Source of the DNA: Streptomyces cavernae
Lineage (GTDB): Bacteria; Actinomycetota; Actinomycetes; Streptomycetales; Streptomycetaceae
DNA: 64,000 bases
Assembly (NCBI RefSeq): GCF_004023625.1
Contig: NZ_RPDJ01000026.1
Location: 62,001 to 126,000 of the forward strand
Reading direction: 5' to 3'
Part shown: piece by piece, positions 34,144-43,311 of the stretch
Layout of the letters: the number at the start of each line of letters is the position of its first letter
Position numbering within the stretch: the stretch's first letter is position 1
Notes under the pieces: model-generated
Seen by the model: only the letters and a program-made list of their open reading frames with translations
Database searches by the model: none
What the model was told of the DNA's origin: nothing
Made by a program: the position numbers and the translations under genes

Positions 34144-34743
34144 ATGGGTGACCTGCTCCTCGTGCGGCACGGCGAGACCGAGTGGTCGCGGTCCGGGCAG
34201 CACACGAGCTACACGGACCTCCCGCTCACCGACAACGGCCGCGAGCAGGCGCGCGCCGTCGCGCCGCTCATCGACGCGGACCGGATCCAGGCGGTGTTCG
34301 TCAGCCCGATGAACCGGGCGCGGCAAACGGCGGAACTCGCGGGGCTGAAGGACGTCCGGGTCGACGCGGACCTGCGCGAATGGGACTACGGCGGCGACGA
34401 GGGCGCGACCACCGCCGCGATCCGGCGCGACCGCCCGGGCTGGTTCCTGTTCACGGACGGCGTCGCCCCCGGCCCGCCCGAGCACCCCGGCGAGAGCCCT
34501 GAGGAGGTGGGGGCGCGCGCCGACCGGATGCTGGCCAAGGTGCGCGAGGCGCTCACCGCGGGCGACGGTGACGTGCTGCTGGTCGGGCACGGGCACTTCC
34601 TGCGGGTTCTCACGGCCCGTTATCTGGGGCTGGCCCCGTCCGCGGGAGCGCTGTTCCAGCTGCACACGGGAACGTTGAGCCGGCTCGGTTCCGAGCACGG
34701 CCGCCCGGCCCTCGCCAGCTGGAATGTCAGACCCGGGTCGTAG
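34144..34743 (+). CDS. Histidine phosphatase family protein
   Basis: 199 residues starting MGDLLLVRHGETEWSRSGQH, the phosphoglycerate-mutase-like RHGE motif (phospho-His). The second His lies in LLVGHGHFLRVL, and conserved Arg in SPMNRARQTAEL. Acid-phosphatase or broad small-molecule phosphatase activity is expected; the substrate is unknown. It stands 93 bp after the aminotransferase on the same strand. Confidence 0.92.
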   Translation: MGDLLLVRHGETEWSRSGQHTSYTDLPLTDNGREQARAVAPLIDADRIQAVFVSPMNRARQTAELAGLKDVRVDADLREWDYGGDEGATTAAIRRDRPGWFLFTDGVAPGPPEHPGESPEEVGARADRMLAKVREALTAGDGDVLLVGHGHFLRVLTARYLGLAPSAGALFQLHTGTLSRLGSEHGRPALASWNVRPGS

Positions 34744-34803
34744 TCTTCGCAGGGTCGGCTCCCACCCGTCGAACGGACCCGAGTGACACCGAGGGGGTGC
34801 GTC

Positions 34804-35454
34804 ATGACACGTCCGCCGACCGCCGCACAGCGGCGTGTCATCGAAGCGGCGGATCCCGTGACCGGGCGTCTGAAGGGTACGGAGGCCCAGCTCGCAGCCC
34901 TCGTCAGCAGGGGGCTCGCCTTCCGGCACCCGCGCCCGCCGCACGACCACTTCCTGACCCCGGCCGGTCACCGGGTACGTGAGGCGCCGGAGCCGGAGCC
35001 GCCCGGGTCACCGGCCGGGCCGGGGGTGGCGTCCGGCTCCGCAACCGCAGGGGTGTTCGCCGCGCGCGTCGGCGGCGAGGAGCACACCGCGGCGGGGCCG
35101 GGCCGGGCGCGGGAGGTGCACAGCGCCTGGCAGGGGCTGCTGGAGCTGCGCCGGATGACCAATCCAGGTGGCGCCACGGACCGCCCGTGCGGCTGGGAGC
35201 GTACGCATCTGGTGCGGGCCGCCGCGCTGGCGCTGGAGGCGGCGGGCCACCGGCCCGCGGGCCCGGAGGGCGACGGCTACCGGGTGCGCGAGACCCCGCA
35301 GCCGGAGGCGGTCGCCGTTCACGAGCCCGACGCCGAGGCGCTGCGCGCGTGCGCCGCCACCCTGGAGAAGGCGGGGTGGCAGGTCAGCGAGCACACCGAG
35401 GCGCGAGGGCGGGATCGGGGGCGGTATGTGCTGGCCTCGCCGCGCAGGGCGTGA
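34804..35454 (+). CDS. Hypothetical protein with two related helical modules
   Basis: 216 residues from ATG 34804 after GAGGGGG. An N-terminal module (TAAQRRVIEAADPVTGRLKGTEAQLAALVSRGLAFRHPRPPHD) looks like a small winged-helix-type fold. A Gly/Ala/Glu-rich linker follows (about 60-105), then a C-terminal module (ERTHLVRAAALALEAAGHRP, ALRACAATLEKAGWQVSEH). I do not recognise a family. Codon usage is like its neighbours. Confidence 0.6.
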   Translation: MTRPPTAAQRRVIEAADPVTGRLKGTEAQLAALVSRGLAFRHPRPPHDHFLTPAGHRVREAPEPEPPGSPAGPGVASGSATAGVFAARVGGEEHTAAGPGRAREVHSAWQGLLELRRMTNPGGATDRPCGWERTHLVRAAALALEAAGHRPAGPEGDGYRVRETPQPEAVAVHEPDAEALRACAATLEKAGWQVSEHTEARGRDRGRYVLASPRRA

Positions 35455-35598
35455 GGGAGCCCGATGGGGCGGGGCAGCGGGGCAGCGGCAGCGGTCGCCT
35501 CGGCGGACGCCCCGTCATGGCAAGGGAGTTGGTGTCCATGACGCAACCGCTCAGTAGCCTGACCTGATCACCGAGGAAACCGTCGAAAGGGCAGCGCC

Positions 35599-36021
35599 AT
35601 GGCCGAGCCGTTCTCCGTCGCCGTCACCGTCCGCGGCTATGAGACCGATGTTCAGGGACACGTCAACCAGAGCGTCTATCTGCAGTACGCGGAGCACGCC
35701 CGCTGGTGCCTGCTGGAGGCGGCCGGGATCAGCCAGGCCGAGCTCAGGGCCAGCGGTGTCGGTCCGGTGGTCCTGGAGACCACCATCCGCTACAAACGCG
35801 AACTGCGCGCGGGCGACGAGACGGAAGTGACATGCGCCTTCCTGTGGGGCGAGGGCAAGACCTTCCGTATGGAGCAGGTGATCCGGAAGACCGACGGCAC
35901 GGTGGCCGCGGAGTTGAGCGGCGTGGCCGGCTTGCTGGACCTGAAGGAGCGAAGGCTGGTCGCAGACCCGCGCGAACACTTCAGGTCCCTGGCCACCGCT
36001 CCGGAGCGCTTCGGGCTGTGA
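35599..36021 (+). CDS. Hotdog-fold acyl-CoA thioesterase
   Basis: 140 residues, starting MAEPFSVAVTVRGYETDVQGHVNQSVYLQYAEHARW. The 4HBT signature is clear: ETDVQGHVNQSVYLQY (catalytic Asp), then the helix and IRYKRELRAGDETEVTC. It should hydrolyse an acyl-CoA in the cytoplasm. Substrate not evident; no operon partner. Confidence 0.88.
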   Translation: MAEPFSVAVTVRGYETDVQGHVNQSVYLQYAEHARWCLLEAAGISQAELRASGVGPVVLETTIRYKRELRAGDETEVTCAFLWGEGKTFRMEQVIRKTDGTVAAELSGVAGLLDLKERRLVADPREHFRSLATAPERFGL

Positions 36022-36325
36022 ACCGGCTTGTGACAGCGCGACAAGACATCTGAAAACCATCTGAATACCGGTAAATCACCACGAATCATCGACAACGACC
36101 GGTGCCGGCGGGGGCCGTGGCCGGCCGGTGCCACCAAGGGTCGTGACCGGCCGGTGTCGCCAAGGGTCGTGACCCGTCCCGTCCCGCCCCGTTAACCGTA
36201 CGCTCGCCCCCATTACTCCCCTCGGACCCTTGGCCGCGTTTGGGTGCAGAGGAACGCCACCCAGTGGGTATTCCTTCCACGGCCGTCCCGAACCGGGCGC
36301 CTCCACCCGCGAACCCGGAGATCCC
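36022..36325. repeat. Intergenic region with two 26-bp direct repeats
   Basis: No gene is seen. CCGGCCGGTGCCACCAAGGG plus TCGTGA (36121-36146) repeats at 36147-36172 with two differences, preceded by a degenerate partial copy. A short ATCTGAA direct repeat lies near 36050. The GH89 ribosome-binding site (CCCGGAG) is at the right end. Confidence 0.7.
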
Positions 36326-38551
36326 ATGCCGCTCGCCCGTCGCGCCTTCCTGACCGTGTTCGCCATCGGTTCCGCGAGCGCCGCCGCCTGCTCCGGGATG
36401 GCCGCATCCGGCTCCGGGAGCGACAGCGCACCGGACGCCAAGGGCGGGGCCGCGACGACGTCCCCCGCCCAGGCCGCGGCTCGCAGGCTCCTCCCCCACC
36501 ACTGGCGGCAGCTGCGGTTCCGGGACAGCGCGCCGGGGACGGCCGGCGGGGACACCTTCCAGGTGTCGGGCAGCACCGGCCGCATCACCATCACCGGCAC
36601 CACCCCCGCGACCCAACTCACCGGCCTGAACTGGTACTTGCGGCACACGGCGAACGCCAACATCACCTGGTCCGGCGAGCAGCTGAACCTCCCGGTCCGG
36701 CTGCCGGGCGTCGACGGCACGGTCACCCGCCGCGCGGGCGTCCCGCACCGCTTCGCCCTCAACGACACCAACGACGGTTACACCAACGCCTACAACGACT
36801 GGGCGTACTGGGAGCGGGAGCTCGACGTGCTGGCGCTGCACGGCTACAACGAGGTACTCGTGTACACGGGTGCGGACGCTCTCTACCACCGGGTGTTCCA
36901 GAAGTTCGGCTACTCGGACGAGGAACTGCGGGAGTGGATTCCGGGCCCGGCGCACCAGCCGTGGTGGCTGCTGCAGAACCTCTCGTCGTTCCCCTACCCG
37001 GTCTCGGTCCGGCTGCTGGAGGCCCGGGCCGCGCTGGGCCGCCGGATCGCCGACCGGGCGCGCGAGCTGGGCATGACGCCGGTGTTCCCGGGTTACTTCG
37101 GCACTGTCCCGCCGCGGTTCGGCGACCGCAACCCGGGCGCGAAGACGGTGCCGCAGGGCATCTGGGGAGGATTCCCGCGGCCCGACTGGCTGGACCCGCG
37201 CACCGACCACTTCGCCGAGGTGGCCGCGGTGTTCTACCGCACACAGCGAGAGATGTTCGGCGCCTCCACCCTCTACAAGATGGACCTGCTGCACGAGGGC
37301 GGCAGCCCCGGCGACGTACCGGTCGCCGATGCGGCACGGGGTGTCGAGAAGGCACTGCTGACCGCGCAACCGGATGCGACCTGGGTGATCCTGGGCTGGC
37401 AGCACAACCCGCCGAAGGCGATCGTGGACGCGGTCGACAAGCGGCACATGCTGGTGGTGGACGGTATCTCGGATCGCTTCCCCACGATCGTCAGCCGCGA
37501 GGACGACTGGGGGGACACCCCCTACGCCTTCGGCTCCATCTGGAACTTCGGCGGTCACACCGCGCTCGGCGCCAACACCCCCGTCTGGGCGGAGCTGTAC
37601 GAGAAGTGGCGCACCAAGGAGGGCAGCACTCTCCGCGGTATCGCGCTGCTGCCGGAGGCGGCCGACAACAACGCGGCGGCCTTCGAGCTGTTCTCCGAAC
37701 TCGCCTGGCGCGAGGGCGAGTTGGATCTCAAGGCATGGTTCGCCGACTGGGCTCGTCAGCGGTACGGCGGACCGGACGCGCACGCCGAGGCGGCCTGGGA
37801 CATCCTGCGCCGGACGGCCTACGGCACCACGCGCGCCGACAAGTGGAGCGAGGGCGCGGACGGCCTGTTCGGGGCCCGGCCCGGACTGGCGGTCAAGCGG
37901 GCGGCGCGCTGGTCGCCGAAACAACTCCGGTACGAACCCGCCGAGTTCGAGCCCGCGCTGGGTGAGTTGCTGAAGGTGCGCGTGGGTCTGCGGAACTCGT
38001 CCGCGTACCGCACGGACCTCCTCGACGTGGCCCGCCAGGCCCTCTCCAACCGCAGCCGGGTCCTGCTGCCCCGGATCAAGAAGGCCTACGACGACCGGGA
38101 CGCGGCCCGCTTCGACGCGCTGACCGCCGACTGGCTCGGTCTCATGGACCTTTTGGAACGGTTGATGGCCACCGACTCCCGCCATCTGCTGGGCCGTTGG
38201 GTGGCGAGCGCCCGGGAGTGGGGCAAGGGGAAGCAGGAGAAGGACCGGCTCGCGTACGACAATCTGTCGTTGCTGACCGTATGGGGCACCCGACAGGGCG
38301 CGAACGAGGGCGACCTCAGGGACTACGCCAACCGCGAGTGGGCGGGGCTGGTTGGCGGACTGTACCGGCTGCGCTGGTCGACGTACTTCACCTCTTTGAG
38401 GACCGCGCTCGCGGAAGGCCGTCCTCCGCGGGCGATCGACTGGTTCGCCCTGGAAGACCGCTGGACACGAGACCCGGGAAAGCTCGCGACGCGTGCGACG
38501 GGCGATACGTACGAAGTGGCCGCAGCTGTCAGGGACCGGCTCGCACAGTGA
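36326..38551 (+). CDS. Alpha-N-acetylglucosaminidase (GH89) lipoprotein
   Basis: 741 residues from ATG 36326. The signal peptide MPLARRAFLTVFAIGSASAAAC has a twin-Arg and a lipobox ending in Cys, so a Tat-exported lipoprotein is likely. GH89 (NAGLU) features: GLNWYLRH, DTNDGYTNAYNDWAYWERELDVLALHGYNEVLVYTG, the candidate acid in DLLHEGG, and IALLPEAADNNAAAFELFSELAW holding the second catalytic Glu. It releases alpha-linked GlcNAc from glycoconjugates at the cell surface. It is followed by a secreted chitosanase, consistent with amino-sugar scavenging. Confidence 0.94.
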   Translation: MPLARRAFLTVFAIGSASAAACSGMAASGSGSDSAPDAKGGAATTSPAQAAARRLLPHHWRQLRFRDSAPGTAGGDTFQVSGSTGRITITGTTPATQLTGLNWYLRHTANANITWSGEQLNLPVRLPGVDGTVTRRAGVPHRFALNDTNDGYTNAYNDWAYWERELDVLALHGYNEVLVYTGADALYHRVFQKFGYSDEELREWIPGPAHQPWWLLQNLSSFPYPVSVRLLEARAALGRRIADRARELGMTPVFPGYFGTVPPRFGDRNPGAKTVPQGIWGGFPRPDWLDPRTDHFAEVAAVFYRTQREMFGASTLYKMDLLHEGGSPGDVPVADAARGVEKALLTAQPDATWVILGWQHNPPKAIVDAVDKRHMLVVDGISDRFPTIVSREDDWGDTPYAFGSIWNFGGHTALGANTPVWAELYEKWRTKEGSTLRGIALLPEAADNNAAAFELFSELAWREGELDLKAWFADWARQRYGGPDAHAEAAWDILRRTAYGTTRADKWSEGADGLFGARPGLAVKRAARWSPKQLRYEPAEFEPALGELLKVRVGLRNSSAYRTDLLDVARQALSNRSRVLLPRIKKAYDDRDAARFDALTADWLGLMDLLERLMATDSRHLLGRWVASAREWGKGKQEKDRLAYDNLSLLTVWGTRQGANEGDLRDYANREWAGLVGGLYRLRWSTYFTSLRTALAEGRPPRAIDWFALEDRWTRDPGKLATRATGDTYEVAAAVRDRLAQ

Positions 38552-38632
38552 CTTCCTACTGATTACCACGGTATTCCGACCCTTCACATGCGACCCTCGA
38601 ATCTCCGTCAGAGCTGCTCTCTTGGAGACCAC

Positions 38633-39526
38633 GTGCCGCCGTTTTCCCGACGTACCTCCTGTCGTGCCCTGCTCGGTCTATTCGGCGCCTCACTGCTGGC
38701 CGCCCCGGCGAGGGCCGTCGTGGCCACCGACTCGTCGGGAACGGCGGACGACACGACGGGCACCTCGGCCACGGCCGCGAGGATGACGACGGTGTCAGCG
38801 GTGGCGGCGTCCGCGGCGACCGGCCTCGCCAACCCGGCGAAGAAGGAGATAGCCATGCGGCTGGTGTCCAGCGCCGAGAACTCGTCGCTGGACTGGCGGG
38901 CGCAGTACGCCTACCTGAAGGACATCGGCGACGGGCGCGGCTACACGGGAGGCATCATCGGCTTCTGCTCCGGTACGGGTGACATGCTCGCCCTGGTCGA
39001 GCTGTACACCGATCGGGAGCCGGACAACGCCCTCGCCGGGTACCTTCCGGCGCTGCGCGCGGTGAACGGCACCGACTCGCACAAGGGCCTGGGCCGTGGC
39101 TTCCGCAAGGCCTGGCGCACGGCAGCCGCGACATCGGCGTTCCGCAGGGCCCAGCGCGACGAACGGGACCGGGTCTACTTCGACCCGGCGGTCGCCCGGG
39201 CCAAACAGGACGGCCTCGGCACGTTGGGCCAGTTCGCCTACTACGACGCGATGGTGATGCACGGCCCCGGCACGGACGCCGTCAGCTTCGGCGGCATCCG
39301 GGCGCGGGCCCGGAAGAGGGCGGCGACTCCCGCGCAGGGCGGGCGCGAGAAGGCGTATCTGCACGCGTTCCTGGATGCCCGGGTGTGGGCGATGAAACAG
39401 GAGAGGGCTCACCTCGATGTCTCACGCGTGGAGAGCGCGCAGCGGGTCTTCCTCAAGGCGAACAACCTGGACCTGGACCTGCCGCTCAAGTGGAAGGTGT
39501 ACGGGGACAGTTACCGTCTCACCTGA
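38633..39526 (+). CDS. csn: Secreted chitosanase, GH46
   Basis: 297 residues. The start is a GTG at 38633, 6 nt after GGAG, beginning a Tat-like signal (PPFSRRTSCRALLGLFGASLLAAPARA). A Ser/Thr/Ala linker (about 30-65) precedes the GH46 domain, which closely follows the known Streptomyces enzyme: SSAENSSLDWRAQYAY (catalytic Glu), DIGDGRGYTGGIIGFCSGTGDML (catalytic Asp), GQFAYYDAMVMHGPG and FLKANNLDLDLPLKWKVYGD. It cleaves chitosan outside the cell. The intergenic region upstream shows no operator I can name. Confidence 0.95.
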   Translation: MPPFSRRTSCRALLGLFGASLLAAPARAVVATDSSGTADDTTGTSATAARMTTVSAVAASAATGLANPAKKEIAMRLVSSAENSSLDWRAQYAYLKDIGDGRGYTGGIIGFCSGTGDMLALVELYTDREPDNALAGYLPALRAVNGTDSHKGLGRGFRKAWRTAAATSAFRRAQRDERDRVYFDPAVARAKQDGLGTLGQFAYYDAMVMHGPGTDAVSFGGIRARARKRAATPAQGGREKAYLHAFLDARVWAMKQERAHLDVSRVESAQRVFLKANNLDLDLPLKWKVYGDSYRLT

Positions 39527-39542
39527 CGAGGTTCCGCGGCCC

Positions 39543-39624
39543 TGGGGACGGTTTCCCGGCCCTTCACGGGCTTCCCGGCCCTGAGCACGGGTTACCCGGC
39601 CCTGTGTACGGGCTCCCCGGCCCC
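39543..39624. repeat. 19-21 bp hairpin-type repeats between convergent genes
   Basis: Four imperfect copies of a unit with core CCCGGCCCTG...ACGGG occur at 39555, 39574, 39595 and 39616. They sit exactly between the convergent chitosanase and 8-oxoguanine deaminase genes and may serve as a bidirectional terminator. Confidence 0.6.
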
Positions 39625-39638
39625 GCGCGCCGGGCCGG

Positions 39639-41012
39639 TCATCCGCCGGAGGCGAGGCGTGCGAGGCGCTGGGCCTGCGACCTCGTGGAGCGGGCGACCG
39701 CGTCCTCGTCGACGTGCAGCAACCGCCCCTCCTCGACGACCGGCCGGCCGCCCACGAGCGACAGGGTGACCGGGGCGGCGGCGCCGAAGACCAGCGCGGT
39801 GACGGGGTCGGCGATGGAGGCGTGGGCGAGCGTGTCCATCCGCCACAGCACGAGGTCGGCGAGCTTGCCCGGCTCGAGGGAGCCGATCTCGCCCGCCCGC
39901 CCGAGCACCCGGGCGCCGCCGAAGGTGCCCAGCCGCAGCGCCTGACGGGCGTTCAGGGCGGCCTCACGGTGGGCGCCGAGCCGGTTGATGAGCAGTGCGT
40001 TGCGCAACTCGGTGTGCAGTTCGCCGGACTCGTTGGACGCGGTCCCGTCGACGCCGAGGCCGACCGGGACTCCCGCGGCCAGCATGTCCGGCACCCGCGC
40101 GATCCCGGCCGCCAGCCGGGCGTTGGAGGACGGACAGTGGGCGACGCCGGTCCCCGTGCGGGCGAACGCCTCGATGTCGGAGTCGTTCATATGGACGCAG
40201 TGCGCCATCCACACGTCCTCGCCCAGCCACCCCGTCGTCTCGAAGTAGTCGGTGGGACCCATGCCGAACAGTTCGTGGCAGAACTTCTCCTCCTCCACCG
40301 TCTCGGAGCCGTGGGTGTGCAGGCGCACCCCCTTACGGCGGGCCAACTCCGCGCCCTGCTTGAGGAGTTGGGTGGAGACGGAGAACGGTGAGCAGGGTGC
40401 GACGGCGATCTGCGTCATCGCGCCGAAGGAGGCGTCGTGGTGTTCGTCGACGGTGGCCTCGGTGGCGGCGAGCGCCCCTTCGAGCGTCTCCACGGCGAAG
40501 TCCGGCGGCAGTCCGCCGTCCGACTCACCGCGGTCCATGGAGCCGCGCGCGAGGGTGAAGCGGACGCCCGTCTCGCGCGCCGCCCGGATGATCGCGCCGG
40601 ACAGGTCGCCGGTGCCCTTCGGGAAGACATAGTGGTGGTCCATGGCGGTGGTGACACCGCCGCGGGCCATCATCGCGAGGGAGCCCTGCGCGGCCGCGTA
40701 CACCATCGGCTCGTCGATGCGCGCCCAGGTCGGGTAGAGCGCGACCAGCCAGTCGAAGAGGTTGTGGTCGGTGGCGAGGCCCCGGGTGATCCACTGGTAG
40801 AAGTGGTGGTGCGTGTTGACCAGGCCCGGGGTGACCAGGTGACCGCTCGCGTCGATGCGCCGGACGACGTTCTCCAGCCCGTCGGGCGCCCGCCCGGCAC
40901 CGACGGACTCGATCACCTGGTCCGCGACGACGACGTGACCCGAGGCGTACTCGGTGTCGTCGGCGTCGACGGTGGCGATCGCGCAGTTCTCGATGACGGT
41001 GCGCCGGATCAT
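39639..41012 (-). CDS. 8-oxoguanine deaminase (amidohydrolase)
   Basis: 457 residues starting MIRRTVIENCAIATVDADD after GCGGAG. Amidohydrolase metal and active-site motifs: LVNTHHHFYQWITRG, RLHTHGSETVEEE, WMAHCVHMNDSDI and VGLGVDGTASNESGEL (metal Asp). It matches the ATZ/TRZ-like deaminases in which 8-oxoguanine deaminase is found. Deamination gives urate, the substrate of the uricase encoded just upstream (16-bp gap), so damaged guanine would feed the same route. Confidence 0.9.
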   Translation of the reverse strand: MIRRTVIENCAIATVDADDTEYASGHVVVADQVIESVGAGRAPDGLENVVRRIDASGHLVTPGLVNTHHHFYQWITRGLATDHNLFDWLVALYPTWARIDEPMVYAAAQGSLAMMARGGVTTAMDHHYVFPKGTGDLSGAIIRAARETGVRFTLARGSMDRGESDGGLPPDFAVETLEGALAATEATVDEHHDASFGAMTQIAVAPCSPFSVSTQLLKQGAELARRKGVRLHTHGSETVEEEKFCHELFGMGPTDYFETTGWLGEDVWMAHCVHMNDSDIEAFARTGTGVAHCPSSNARLAAGIARVPDMLAAGVPVGLGVDGTASNESGELHTELRNALLINRLGAHREAALNARQALRLGTFGGARVLGRAGEIGSLEPGKLADLVLWRMDTLAHASIADPVTALVFGAAAPVTLSLVGGRPVVEEGRLLHVDEDAVARSTRSQAQRLARLASGG

Positions 41013-41028
41013 GGTTCTCCGCTCTCGC

Positions 41029-41934
41029 TCAGAGGTTGGTCAGGTCGACCGGGATGCGTGCCTCGTGGCCGTCCCGCAGGACGGTGGCCTCGATCAGCCC
41101 GTAGGGGCGGTCGGCGGCGAAGTAGACGGCCCCGTCCTCGGTGGCGTTCTTCAGACCGAAGGGCTCCAGGTCCACCAGGAAGTGGTGTTTGTTGGGGAGG
41201 GAGAGGCGGATCTCGTCGATCTCGTCCCGCCCGTCGATGACGCGTGCGCCCATCTGGTACAGGGTCTGCTGCAGCGAGAGCGAGTACGTCTCCGCGAAGG
41301 CCTCCAGCAGGTGCCTGGTGACCTGTGCGTAGGACTCCTCCCAGGCGGGCATCTCCTGCTCGTCGTCCGCCCAGCCGAACCGCCAGCGGCCGGACACCTC
41401 GGTGGCGAGGATGCGGTCGTGGGCCTCGGGGAGGGTCGTGTACTTGTCCTTGACGTAGCCCCGGAACTCGGAGTCGGTCGTGTTCATCACGACCAGGTCC
41501 TTCAGCCCGGAGACCACCTCCCACCCCTCACCGTCATAGGTGATCTGGGCGAGGCGGGTCTCGCGGCCCTGCCGGACGAACGAGTGCCTCCCCCGGCCGG
41601 CCGGGGCCTCGATGCGCTCCCAGGCGTACTCCTCGATGCGGATGCGGGCCCGGTGGATGGACTCCTGGGAGGTGACGAAGTGGCGGGCGAGGTGGACGCC
41701 GAACTGTTCGGCGGACTCGATGCCGTGCTCCTTGGCGAAGGCGTACACCGTGTTCTTGGTGGTGTCCGTCGGCAGCACATTGGCGTTCGAGCCGGAGTAG
41801 TGCACCTCGTCCATGGCGCCGGAGAGGGAGACCGAGACGTTCAGGTCCTTGATGTGGTGGGTGGTGCCGTCGCGCGTGACCTTGACGACGCGGTTCTCGG
41901 CCTTGCCGTACTGGTTGGGTCCAAGGATGGGCAT
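41029..41934 (-). CDS. uox: Uricase (factor-independent urate hydroxylase)
   Basis: 301 residues. Starts MPILGPNQYGKAENRVVKVTRDG with the conserved YGK(A)xxR active-site segment, LPTDTTKNTVYA (catalytic Thr), and the signature FVTSQESIHRARIRIEEYAWER, plus NKHHFLVDL. It oxidises urate to 5-hydroxyisourate with oxygen. The gene follows uraH by 6 bp. Confidence 0.97.
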   Translation of the reverse strand: MPILGPNQYGKAENRVVKVTRDGTTHHIKDLNVSVSLSGAMDEVHYSGSNANVLPTDTTKNTVYAFAKEHGIESAEQFGVHLARHFVTSQESIHRARIRIEEYAWERIEAPAGRGRHSFVRQGRETRLAQITYDGEGWEVVSGLKDLVVMNTTDSEFRGYVKDKYTTLPEAHDRILATEVSGRWRFGWADDEQEMPAWEESYAQVTRHLLEAFAETYSLSLQQTLYQMGARVIDGRDEIDEIRLSLPNKHHFLVDLEPFGLKNATEDGAVYFAADRPYGLIEATVLRDGHEARIPVDLTNL

Positions 41935-41940
41935 GGTGCG

Positions 41941-42291
41941 CTAGCTCCCTCGGTATACGGAGTAGCCGAACGGGTTGAGCAACAGGGGTACGTGGTAGTG
42001 CTCGCCCGGTACGACGGCGAAGGTGACCGTCACCTCCGGGAAGAACGCGCAGGCGTCGGGGTGCGCGGAGAGGTACGCCGCGGTGTCGAAGGTGAGCCGT
42101 ACGTGGGTGGTGCCCTCGGGCATTGCGGGGAGGTCCTTGCAGCGGCCGTCCGCGTCCGTGGCGGAGGCGGCGAGCGCCGTCCACCCGGCGCTCCCGTACA
42201 CCGACAGCGCGACGGGCACGCCCTGGGCGGGGCGGCCGACGGTGGTGTCCAGGATGTGGGTGGACACGGTGGCCACCGAAGCGGTGCTCAT
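41941..42291 (-). CDS. uraH: 5-hydroxyisourate hydrolase
   Basis: 116 residues of the transthyretin-like family: VSTHILDTTVGRPAQGVPVALSVYG (catalytic His), EGTTHVRLTFDTAAYL and the diagnostic C-terminal YRGS. It hydrolyses 5-hydroxyisourate to OHCU, the substrate of the upstream uraD product. Its start overlaps the uraD stop by one base, so translation is probably coupled. Confidence 0.97.
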   Translation of the reverse strand: MSTASVATVSTHILDTTVGRPAQGVPVALSVYGSAGWTALAASATDADGRCKDLPAMPEGTTHVRLTFDTAAYLSAHPDACAFFPEVTVTFAVVPGEHYHVPLLLNPFGYSVYRGS

Positions 42292-42815
42292 CAGTTGTCG
42301 CCCCCTCCTTCCACGAGTTCTTCCACGAGCCGGGCGAGGCGGATCCGATTGATCTTCCCCAGTTCGCCGCGCACGATCTCGCGTTCCGCCTCGGGCGTGT
42401 TGCCGATCCGCGCCCGCACCGCGTCGCGCATCTGCTCCCCGGTCAGGCCGGTGGCGCAGATCAGGAAGACATGGCCGAACTTCTCCTGGTAGGCCAGGTT
42501 CAGCTCCAGCATCTCTGCCTTGAGCTCCTCGGATGCGCCGGTCATGCCGCGCTGTTCGCGCGCGGAGGTGGGGTCGCCCGGCTTGGGCCGCCCGATCGGT
42601 GGGTGCCCCGCCATTGCCTCCGCCAGATCGGCGGAGGCAAGCCCGGCCATGGCGGCATCACCGGCGGCGAGCAGAGCCTCGGCGTCGGCGAAGGGACGCG
42701 CGGCGAGCACCTTGGTCCCCCAGGCCTCGGAGGCGCAGATCTCGTGGAGGGCGGCGCGGGCCGCCTGCTCCTGAAGGCCGTTGAACCGGGCGAGGCCCGG
42801 CGTCGAAGCGGTCAC
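42291..42815 (-). CDS. uraD: OHCU decarboxylase
   Basis: 174 residues from a GTG. The OHCU decarboxylase features are FNGLQEQAARAALHEICAS, MAGHPPIGRPKPGDPTSAREQRG (catalytic His in GHPPIG) and FGHVFLICATGLTGEQM. It forms S-allantoin stereospecifically. It is the first gene of the uraD-uraH-uox-deaminase unit, with a TCAAC-N5-GTTGA dyad 71 bp upstream. Confidence 0.96.
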   Translation of the reverse strand: MTASTPGLARFNGLQEQAARAALHEICASEAWGTKVLAARPFADAEALLAAGDAAMAGLASADLAEAMAGHPPIGRPKPGDPTSAREQRGMTGASEELKAEMLELNLAYQEKFGHVFLICATGLTGEQMRDAVRARIGNTPEAEREIVRGELGKINRIRLARLVEELVEGGGDN

Positions 42816-42885
42816 GAGAGCCTCCGTGGCCTGGTTGGTCGCTGGACGGGCTGCGCACCAGCTAACGTCAGCCGCGAGCCGGACG

Positions 42886-42900
42886 TCAACAGTTTGTTGA
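42886..42900. promoter_or_regulatory. Dyad TCAAC-N5-GTTGA upstream of the urate operon
   Basis: TCAACAGTTTGTTGA is a perfect 5+5 dyad and is the same motif as at 22961-22975 before allantoinase. It lies between uraD and the HTH regulator gene. Confidence 0.65.
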
Positions 42901-42933
42901 AAATTCTGGGTGACACGCGCGAGTCGCGGCCTG

Positions 42934-43311
42934 TCAGCCGCCCTTCGCCGCGTTCTCCCTGTTCAGGTAGTTGTAGACGGTGAACCGGCTCACCCCGAGG
43001 GCGGTAGCGACCGTTTCCACTCCATGGCGGACGGAGAACGCCCCGCGGGCCTCCAGGGACCGGACGACCTCCTGCTTCGACCTGCGGTCCAGTTCGGCGA
43101 GGGGCTTGCCGTGTTTACGTTCCAGGGCGGCCAGGATGTGGTCCAGGGACTCGGCGAGTTGCGGAAGGCGTACGGCGACGACGTCCGCGCCCTGCCAGGA
43201 GAGCACGACGTCGTCGGCGCCCGCCTGGTCCGGAGGCAGCATCTCGCCGCCCATGGCGTCCACCAGTGGTTTCACCGCCGCGACGAAGGGATCCTCACCG
43301 GGGCCGGTCAC
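42934..43311 (-). CDS. Small helix-turn-helix regulator (HTH_22/DauR-type)
   Basis: 125 residues from a GTG that overlaps the upstream stop (GTGA). The N-terminal half is a shortened sensor-like part (FVAAVKPLVDAMGGEM, VVLSWQGADVVAVRLPQ). The C-terminal RRSKQEVVRSLEARGAFSVRHGVETVATALGVSRFTVYNYLN matches the HTH_22 domain of DauR/YheO-type regulators. Located directly upstream of, and codirectional with, the urate operon, it is a good candidate for the factor that reads the TCAAC dyads. Confidence 0.8.
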   Translation of the reverse strand: MTGPGEDPFVAAVKPLVDAMGGEMLPPDQAGADDVVLSWQGADVVAVRLPQLAESLDHILAALERKHGKPLAELDRRSKQEVVRSLEARGAFSVRHGVETVATALGVSRFTVYNYLNRENAAKGG

